Source: Caulobacteraceae bacterium
GTDB lineage: Bacteria; Pseudomonadota; Alphaproteobacteria; Caulobacterales; Caulobacteraceae
NCBI GenBank assembly: GCA_025351125.1
Contig: JANXWN010000410.1
Span: 1-6,629 of the forward strand
Direction: 5' to 3'
DNA length: 6,629 bases
Shown here: positions 1 through 4,147 of the stretch, piece after piece
Layout of the letters: the number at the start of each line of letters is the position of its first letter
How positions within the stretch are numbered: position 1 is the stretch's first letter
Notes under the pieces: generated by a model
Seen by the model: the letters and a program-made list of their open reading frames with translations, nothing else
Told to the model about the DNA's origin: nothing
Databases searched by the model: none
Program-made: the position numbers and the translations under genes

Positions 1-1
1 C

Positions 2-241
2 AAGGCGCACAAGCCCGACCTGATCCTGATGGATATCCAGTTGCCCGCGATCTCCGGATTGGAAGTAACGCGTTGGCTGAAGGAAGATGCAACGCTCGCG
101 GCGATCCCCGTGGTCGCGATCACCGCATTTGCCATGCAGGGCGACGAAGACCGAATTCGTGAAAGTGGTTGCGAGGCCTATATCGCCAAGCCTATCTCGC
201 TATCGAACTTTATCGATACGATATCAAAATTCATTAATTAA
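2..241 (+). CDS. divK: DivK-like single-domain response regulator (3' part)
   Basis: This is the C-terminal 79 residues of a CheY-like receiver domain; the first roughly 45 residues lie off the left edge. Visible signatures are the phospho-acceptor segment [10 protein letters not shown] (Asp codon at 32-34), the switch threonine in VVAITAFAM, and the conserved lysine in the segment EAYIAKPIS. No output domain follows: the protein ends 16 residues after IAKP, so it acts through protein contacts. The wording of the segments ([37 protein letters not shown]) matches what I know of DivK, the essential alphaproteobacterial regulator that is phosphorylated by DivJ, dephosphorylated by PleC and controls CtrA through DivL and CckA. 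In Caulobacter pleD follows divK. Here a convergent rpmG follows instead, after only 16 nt. A different stand-alone receiver is possible but less likely. Confidence 0.88.
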   Translation, partial: KAHKPDLILMDIQLPAISGLEVTRWLKEDATLAAIPVVAITAFAMQGDEDRIRESGCEAYIAKPISLSNFIDTISKFIN

Positions 242-257
242 ACAGAATCGAACGACC

Positions 258-425
258 CTATTTAATCTTGCCTTCCTTAAATTCGACGTGCTTGCGGACC
301 ACCGGATCGTATTTTTTCACGACCATCTTTTCGGTCATGGTGCGGGCGTTCTTTTTAGTGACGTAAAAAAAGCCGGTATCCGCTGTCGAGTTCAGGCGAA
401 TCTTGATGGAAGCCGGTTTGGCCAT
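258..425 (-). CDS. rpmG: 50S ribosomal protein L33
   Basis: The gene encodes a complete 55-residue basic protein, from [20 protein letters not shown] to the C-terminal segment EFKEGKIK. L33 is a small protein of the large ribosomal subunit near the E site. The motifs [20 protein letters not shown] and [14 protein letters not shown] are typical of the family, and 55 residues is the usual length. It has no cysteines, so it is the zinc-independent (C-minus) form rather than the CXXC zinc-binding form. The ATG is preceded by AGAGGA (plus-strand 437-442) at 11 nt, which supports this start. It is transcribed away from the NUDIX gene 97 nt upstream and probably has its own promoter (483-510). Its stop lies 16 nt from the convergent divK stop, with no clear terminator hairpin between them. 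Confidence 0.96.
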   Translation of the reverse strand: MAKPASIKIRLNSTADTGFFYVTKKNARTMTEKMVVKKYDPVVRKHVEFKEGKIK

Positions 426-482
426 GGCGGCGAAAGTCCTCTTGGAGCGCGCGGCGCGGGGCCGGAAGTCGGAAAGGCGCGG

Positions 483-510
483 AACATAGAGTCAGCGCGC
501 GATAAGTCAA
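483..510 (-). promoter_or_regulatory. Probable rpmG promoter
   Basis: Read on the minus strand, TTGACT (plus 505-510) and TATGTT (plus 483-488) are separated by 16 nt. This is a plausible -35/-10 pair of the housekeeping sigma factor. The expected transcription start near 476 would give a leader of about 50 nt before the rpmG ATG. The elements lie in an AT-rich island inside otherwise very GC-rich DNA. This is inferred from motif match only. Confidence 0.55.
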
Positions 511-523
511 TATTTTGCGCGCT
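494..523. repeat. GCGCGC inverted repeat around the rpmG -35 element
   Basis: AGCGCGC at 494-500 and GCGCGCT at 517-523 are perfect 7-bp inverted arms separated by 16 nt of AT-rich sequence that contains the -35 hexamer. The right arm touches the stop codon of the NUDIX gene. The repeat could be a regulator site or a weak hairpin at the end of the NUDIX transcript. The long loop and missing U-tract argue against a classical terminator, and chance is possible in GC-rich DNA. Confidence 0.3.
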
Positions 524-1236
524 CACAAATAGCGCAGCTTTGATCGCCCGCCGATAAACTGCATCGAGGGCGCCGGACGCGAGGGATCGGCCAGCCGCAA
601 CGGCGTCTCGCGTAGGACAAAACGTGTGACGCTAGGAAGGTCGAGCGTGAGGGCCTCCTCGAACTCGAACCAGGCGATCTCGTGCAGTTCGCCGCAATCG
701 CTCTGTCGGTCCAAGCTGATCAGATGTTCGGCGTCGGCCATAAAGAAACGCGCGTCAAACCGCTTATGGCGCGAGGGCGGCGTCACCGCGCGGGCCACGA
801 AATCCAATGCCGCCAAATCGGGGAGGGCGCCTTGGGCAAGGAAATCCCGCCAAGGACCGCCGCCGCGCCGCGGATCGGCCGATCGGGCCAACAATAGACC
901 GGCCTCTTCGAATGTTTCGCGGATCGCCGTCAGCGCCAGAGCGCGGACTTTGGATTTCGGGCCGGTTTTCTCCAGGCGCGCGGCCACCTCGGCGCGCAAC
1001 TCGGTCGCGCTCGGCGCACGATAGTCGGCGGGATCGATCCGTCCGCCAGGAAACACCCATTTGTCGGGCATAAAATCGTGTCCCGCGTGGCGTCGTCCCA
1101 TTAGAACACGCGGCCTGGGGCCATCGCGACGGACAATAATCAAGGTGGCGGCGTGCCGCGGCCGTACGGTTATCGCGCCGCGTGGTCGAGCTTCGGGCGG
1201 TTCAATATCTATGTCTGCGAAGGGCGATGTGCTCAT
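523..1236 (-). CDS. NUDIX hydrolase, NUDT19-like with split Nudix box
   Basis: The 237-residue protein is predicted to cleave a nucleoside-diphosphate-linked substrate (X-linked NDP) with a divalent metal. The fold begins near residue 29 (AATLIIVRRD, then VLMGRR). The Nudix box starts at WVFPGGRID (Gly64, Gly65) and resumes at RETFEEAGLLL (Arg106 to Gly113), which carries the catalytic REUXEEXGU pattern intact. About 27 extra residues separate the two halves. That arrangement is known from eukaryotic NUDT19, a peroxisomal CoA diphosphatase, and its bacterial relatives, so a CoA or acyl-CoA ester substrate is possible but unproven. No signal peptide or membrane segment is visible, so it is cytosolic. 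The ATG has a weak GGTGGG 5 nt upstream. It lies co-oriented upstream of rpmG, and I recall such NUDIX genes beside rpmG and rnr in other alphaproteobacteria. Confidence 0.88.
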   Translation of the reverse strand: MSTSPFADIDIEPPEARPRGAITVRPRHAATLIIVRRDGPRPRVLMGRRHAGHDFMPDKWVFPGGRIDPADYRAPSATELRAEVAARLEKTGPKSKVRALALTAIRETFEEAGLLLARSADPRRGGGPWRDFLAQGALPDLAALDFVARAVTPPSRHKRFDARFFMADAEHLISLDRQSDCGELHEIAWFEFEEALTLDLPSVTRFVLRETPLRLADPSRPAPSMQFIGGRSKLRYL

Positions 1237-1359
1237 GATGGCCCACCGTAGAGCGCCACAAACCGAACAGGAAAGGGTGTCGTCGCGGCACCTTCGGATT
1301 TTGCAGGGTGCACGAGGTGTTTCCGGGCGCTATGGTCGGCTATCAAAACCCTAGTGGTC

Positions 1360-1364
1360 GGAGG
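1360..1364 (+). promoter_or_regulatory. Ribosome binding site that questions the start of the BNR gene
   Basis: A perfect GGAGG core sits only 2 nt before the ATG at 1367 but 5 nt before the next codon, GTG at 1370. Normal spacing favours the GTG, which would shorten the protein by one residue. The rest of the 130-bp divergent gap (1237-1366) shows no convincing promoter hexamers for either flanking gene. Confidence 0.6.
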
Positions 1365-1366
1365 AT

Positions 1367-2497
1367 ATGGTGGGCGACGCCGTCCAACTTCTCATCGGTA
1401 CGCGAAAGGGCGCCTGGATCTATCGCAGCGACGAAGCGCGCCGTAGCTGGGCCGTTACCGGACCAATTTTCCTGGGGCAAATTATAAATCATTTCGTCGT
1501 CGATCCGCGCGGTTCAGGCACGATGTTGATGGCGGCCAAGACCGGCCATCTGGGGCCGACGATTTTTCGCTCAACCGACGGCGGCGCGACGTGGACGGAG
1601 GCGACGCGGCCGCCGGCCTTCCGAAAGTCCGACGATTCGACGACCGCCCGCGCCGTCGATTACACCTTTTGGCTTGAGCCGGGTCACGTCGACGAACCCG
1701 GCGTGTGGTGGGCGGGCGCCTCGCCGCCGGGCCTGTTCGTCAGCCGTGACGACGGCGTGACCTGGGACAGCGTCGCGGGCTTTAACGAGCATCCGATGTA
1801 TTGGCAATGGGCGCCGGCGGATTTTGGCACGCCGGACGGCCCTTTGCTCAATCAAATCGCCATCGATCCGCGCGACGCGCGCCACATGTATTTAGCGACA
1901 TCGACCGGCGGCGTATTCGAAAGCCTTGATCGCGCGCAAAACTGGCGCCCGCTCAACCGGGGTGTCGAGGTGACGTTCGGCCCTGATCTCTATCCGGAAT
2001 TTGGCCAAGATGCGCATTTCATCGCCGTCCATCCGCTTAATCCGGATAGAATTTACCAGCAGAATCATTGCGGGATCTACCGTATCGATCGTCCGTCGAA
2101 TGACTGGACGCGCATCGGCAAGTCGATGCCGCCGGACATCGGCGATATTGGCTTCACCGTGCTGGCTCATCCGCGCGAAATCGACAGCGCCTGGGTTTTT
2201 CCGATGGACGGAACCTCGGTTTGGCCCCGCGTCAGCCCCGGCGGTAAGCCCGCCGTTTACCGGACCCGTAACGGCGGCGAGACGTGGGAGCGTCAGGATC
2301 GCGGCTTTCCGACCGAACAGGCGTGGTTCACCGTCAAGCGTCAAGCCTTTGGATGCGACGCGGTCGCTCCGGTCGGTCTTTATCTGGGCACGACCGGCGG
2401 TGAATTGTGGATGAGCGACGACGAGGGGGATCACTGGCGCCGGATCGCGGCGCACCTGCCGGAAATCTACAGCGTGACGGCCGGCCCGGCGTCTTGA
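1367..2497 (+). CDS. BNR/Asp-box beta-propeller (sialidase-like) protein
   Basis: The 376-residue protein is built from Asp-box repeats (S/T-x-D/N-x-G-x-T/H-W) typical of sialidase-fold and photosynthetic-assembly (YCF48-type) propellers. Clear boxes are STDGGATW at 69-76, SRDDGVTW at 126-133, TRNGGETW at 300-307 and SDDEGDHW at 350-357. A decayed box, SLDRAQNW, is at 186-193, and weaker relics lie near 21-28 and 241-247. Each follows a hydrophobic strand such as GVFES or AVYRT, so a six- or seven-blade propeller is likely. Asp boxes are structural and do not show sialidase activity. The protein has no signal peptide or membrane anchor, so it is probably cytosolic, unlike secreted sialidases. 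It starts at ATG 1367 or GTG 1370. Its TGA overlaps the ATG of the next gene by one base, implying coupled translation and a shared task with the MoaD/ThiS-like protein. Enzymatic role unknown; automated labels such as exo-alpha-sialidase or glycosyl hydrolase would overstate the evidence. Confidence 0.85.
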   Translation: MVGDAVQLLIGTRKGAWIYRSDEARRSWAVTGPIFLGQIINHFVVDPRGSGTMLMAAKTGHLGPTIFRSTDGGATWTEATRPPAFRKSDDSTTARAVDYTFWLEPGHVDEPGVWWAGASPPGLFVSRDDGVTWDSVAGFNEHPMYWQWAPADFGTPDGPLLNQIAIDPRDARHMYLATSTGGVFESLDRAQNWRPLNRGVEVTFGPDLYPEFGQDAHFIAVHPLNPDRIYQQNHCGIYRIDRPSNDWTRIGKSMPPDIGDIGFTVLAHPREIDSAWVFPMDGTSVWPRVSPGGKPAVYRTRNGGETWERQDRGFPTEQAWFTVKRQAFGCDAVAPVGLYLGTTGGELWMSDDEGDHWRRIAAHLPEIYSVTAGPAS

Positions 2498-2757
2498 TGC
2501 GGGTGTTTGTTCCCAGCCAGCTTCAATCGTACACCGCCGGCGCGACCCAGGTGGACGCCGTCGGCCGTACGGTCGACGAGGTCCTTCGCCATCTCGACAA
2601 GCATTATCCCGGGATCCGCTTTCGCATCATCGACGAACAAGGTCGCATTCGACGGCATATGCGCCTGTTTGTCGGCGCCGATACGGTCAAGACGGTTGCT
2701 CAGATCGTACGGACGACGGACGAATTGCTGATTTTCGGCGCGCTCAGCGGCGGATAG
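2497..2757 (+). CDS. MoaD/ThiS-like beta-grasp protein with C-terminal Gly-Gly
   Basis: The 86-residue protein begins MRVFVPSQLQSYTAG and ends LLIFGALSGG. It shows the order expected of the MoaD/ThiS ubiquitin-like fold: an initial beta hairpin (1-19), a helix with TVDEVLRHLDKHYPGI (25-40), strands around residues 42-60 (RFRIIDEQGRIRRHMRLFVG), and a final strand with DELLIFGALSGG (75-86). The terminal Gly-Gly is the site that MoaD, ThiS and CysO relatives use for adenylation and thiocarboxylate formation by an E1-like enzyme (MoeB/ThiF). Family relatives carry sulfur to molybdopterin, thiazole or cysteine synthesis, or attach to proteins. The ATG lies within TGATG, so translation probably continues from the propeller gene; no independent ribosome binding site is visible. 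An upstream in-frame ATG at 2407 falls inside the propeller gene and was not chosen. No MoaE, MoeB, ThiG or JAMM protease gene is in the window, so the pathway cannot be assigned. Confidence 0.87.
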   Translation: MRVFVPSQLQSYTAGATQVDAVGRTVDEVLRHLDKHYPGIRFRIIDEQGRIRRHMRLFVGADTVKTVAQIVRTTDELLIFGALSGG

Positions 2758-2772
2758 GCAAGCCTCGCGGCG

Positions 2773-2800
2773 TTGACAAGCAACAACTTTGCCCTAGATA
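2773..2800 (+). promoter_or_regulatory. Sigma-70-type promoter of the Nramp gene
   Basis: TTGACA at 2773-2778 is a perfect -35 hexamer, and TAGATA at 2795-2800 matches the -10 consensus at four of six positions. The spacer is 16 nt. Transcription should begin near 2807, giving a leader of about 36 nt before the TTG start. The element lies in the 85-bp gap after the MoaD/ThiS-like gene, so the transporter is probably transcribed independently of the propeller gene pair. Confidence 0.72.
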
Positions 2801-2810
2801 CGGTCGTAAC

Positions 2811-2825
2811 TGAGAAGCATTCTCA
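2811..2825. promoter_or_regulatory. Fur/Mur- or Irr-like operator palindrome
   Basis: TGAGAAGCATTCTCA has 6-bp perfect inverted arms (TGAGAA, TTCTCA) around a 3-nt centre. It agrees at 11 of 14 defined positions with the 7-1-7 Fur box TGATAATNATTATCA, and its AGAA-N3-TTCT core also agrees with the alphaproteobacterial Irr element. It sits a few bases past the predicted transcription start, where a bound repressor would block initiation. Control by iron or manganese status therefore fits a metal transporter. Which regulator binds cannot be told from the site alone. The same arms could also form a short hairpin in the mRNA leader. Confidence 0.65.
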
Positions 2826-2832
2826 ATAACGC

Positions 2833-2836
2833 AAGG
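2833..2836 (+). promoter_or_regulatory. Ribosome binding site supporting a TTG start
   Basis: AAGG lies 6 nt before the TTG at 2843. An in-frame TAA at 2807-2809 rules out a longer ORF with a standard start, and the first in-frame ATG (codon 31) would delete part of TM1. Together these favour the TTG start. Confidence 0.55.
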
Positions 2837-2842
2837 CTGATT

Positions 2843-4102
2843 TTGTCCCCGCCCGTCGCCGCCTCGTCAAACCCAAAATCAACAAATCGTCTCGGTCTTT
2901 TCCTCGCCGTTTTAGGCCCCGGGCTGGTGGTCATGTTGGCGGACACCGACGTCGGCAGCATTATCACGGCCGGCCAGAGCGGCGTGCAATGGGGTTATCG
3001 GCTGCTCCTGGTCCAAGTCGTGCTTATGCCCATTTTGTACATGGTGCAGGAGTTGACCGTTCGGCTGGGCATCTTCACCGGGCGCGGACACGGGGAATTG
3101 ATCAAGGAAACCTTTGGTCGGGTCTGGGCCTGGATATCCGTCGCCGGCCTCGCGGTGGCCACGGGCGGGGCGCTGCTGACCGAGCTTTCCGGCGTGGCGG
3201 GAGTGGGCGAGCTTTACGGCGTCCCGCGCTACATCAGTCTTGCGGTTGCCGGAGTCGCTTTGTTGTTGACCGTCTTCACCGGGTCTTATCGCCGGGTAGA
3301 GCGCGTCGCCATCGCCGTCGGACTGTTCGAACTCGCATTTTTCGGTGTCGCCTGGGCCGCGCACCCCCACCTGCCGGAAATGGCGTCGCAATCGGTGCGG
3401 ATTCCGTTCGCGGATAAAAGCTACATGTATCTCGTTGCGGCCAATATCGGCGCGGTGATCATGCCGTGGATGGTGTTCTACCAACAGTCCGCCGTCGCCG
3501 ACAAAAAACTGCGCCCCGAGCATTTCACCGCTGCCCGCTGGGACACCGCCATCGGCGCCGTCGTCACCCAACTGGTCATGGCGGCCGTTTTGGTGGCCGC
3601 CGCCGCGACCCTCGCGGTTCATCACGCCCACCGGGATTTAAATACAGTCGGCGATTTGAGCGCGGCCCTGACCCCTTATCTCGGCATAGGGTTCGGGAGG
3701 TTGGTGTTTGGCCTCGGCATTATCGGCGCCGGCATGGTTGCAGCCATCGTGGCTTCCCTGGCGCTCGCGTGGGGTTTGGGCGAGGTGACCGGCTACAAAC
3801 ATTCGCTCGAGCATCACCCCCTGGAGGCGCGCTGGTTTTACGCCATCTACAGCCTTTCGGTGGTCGGCGGCTGTGTGTTGGTTGATCTTGCTCCCAATCT
3901 CGTGACCCTCAACGTCGGCGTGCAGGTGATGAATGCGCTGATGCTGCCCGTCGTGCTCGGCTTCCTGATCGCCCTCGCGGCCAAGGCCTTGCCAGAAAAG
4001 GTTCGGTTGAAGGGCTGGTATTTGTGGACGGTAGTCGCGGTCGCGGGTGCGACGTGCGCGCTGGGCGTGTTTGGCGGACTGTCCGGTCTCGGGCTGGTTT
4101 GA
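2843..4102 (+). CDS. Divergent Nramp-family divalent metal transporter
   Basis: The 419-residue integral membrane protein has about eleven hydrophobic segments (roughly 18-40, 50-75, 97-118, 130-148, 153-173, 196-217, 236-260, 285-313, 331-350, 356-381, 391-416), as expected of the LeuT-fold Nramp (SLC11) family. Family members import Mn2+ or Fe2+ with protons across the inner membrane. Family marks are LGPGLVVMLADTD in TM1, the loop VRLGIFTGRGHGELI and the TM6 segment GAVIMPWMVFYQQSAV. The canonical TM1 metal motif Asp-Pro-Gly-Asn reads Asp36-Val-Gly-Ser39 here. In TM6 the metal-binding Met207 is kept, but the usual Pro-His pair is Pro208-Trp209. It therefore belongs to a divergent clade, and MntH should not be assumed. 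Retained Asp36 and Met207 favour a transition metal over magnesium. It starts at TTG and is preceded by its own promoter and a metal-regulator-like palindrome. It converges on rnr with a 45-nt gap. Confidence 0.88.
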   Translation: MSPPVAASSNPKSTNRLGLFLAVLGPGLVVMLADTDVGSIITAGQSGVQWGYRLLLVQVVLMPILYMVQELTVRLGIFTGRGHGELIKETFGRVWAWISVAGLAVATGGALLTELSGVAGVGELYGVPRYISLAVAGVALLLTVFTGSYRRVERVAIAVGLFELAFFGVAWAAHPHLPEMASQSVRIPFADKSYMYLVAANIGAVIMPWMVFYQQSAVADKKLRPEHFTAARWDTAIGAVVTQLVMAAVLVAAAATLAVHHAHRDLNTVGDLSAALTPYLGIGFGRLVFGLGIIGAGMVAAIVASLALAWGLGEVTGYKHSLEHHPLEARWFYAIYSLSVVGGCVLVDLAPNLVTLNVGVQVMNALMLPVVLGFLIALAAKALPEKVRLKGWYLWTVVAVAGATCALGVFGGLSGLGLV

Positions 4103-4122
4103 GGCCGCCCACGGGCGCCTCA
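4100..4122. other. Stem-loop between convergent Nramp and rnr genes
   Basis: TGAGGC-C-GCCC and GGGCGCCTCA form a stem of about 10 bp with one bulged C and a loop of three bases (ACG). It begins at the Nramp stop codon and ends 25 nt from the rnr stop. The position suits a bidirectional transcript end or 3'-end protection. No run of T follows on either strand (AGTCACG on plus, AACCAG soon after on minus), so it is not a classical intrinsic terminator. Confidence 0.45.
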
Positions 4123-4147
4123 GTCACGCGATGGGGGGCCACCTCGT

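Noticed and set aside
87..557. 156-codon plus-strand ORF across the divK end, rpmG and the intergenic region
   Set aside because: It lies in a shifted frame over divK and antisense to rpmG, both clearly recognisable genes. Its product resembles no family I know.
1301..1336. TTGCAG and TATGGT as a promoter for the propeller gene
   Set aside because: The 24-nt spacer is too long for a sigma-70 promoter, and no better pair is visible in the divergent gap.
1892..2455. 187-codon minus-strand ORF
   Set aside because: It is antisense to the propeller gene, has no recognisable domain, and the sense frame carries clear Asp boxes.
2407..2496. Upstream ATG that would lengthen the MoaD/ThiS-like protein by 30 residues
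   Set aside because: It lies inside the propeller gene and adds sequence before the first beta-grasp strand. The ATG at 2497 in TGATG gives the normal family length.
1367..2497. Calling the propeller protein a true sialidase
   Set aside because: Only structural Asp boxes are evident. I could not identify the arginine triad or the RIP motif of sialidases, and there is no export signal.
2912..3631. 239-codon minus-strand ORF
   Set aside because: It lies antisense inside the Nramp gene. Its Gly/His/Gln/Asp-rich composition is what complementary reading of a GC-rich membrane-protein gene gives.
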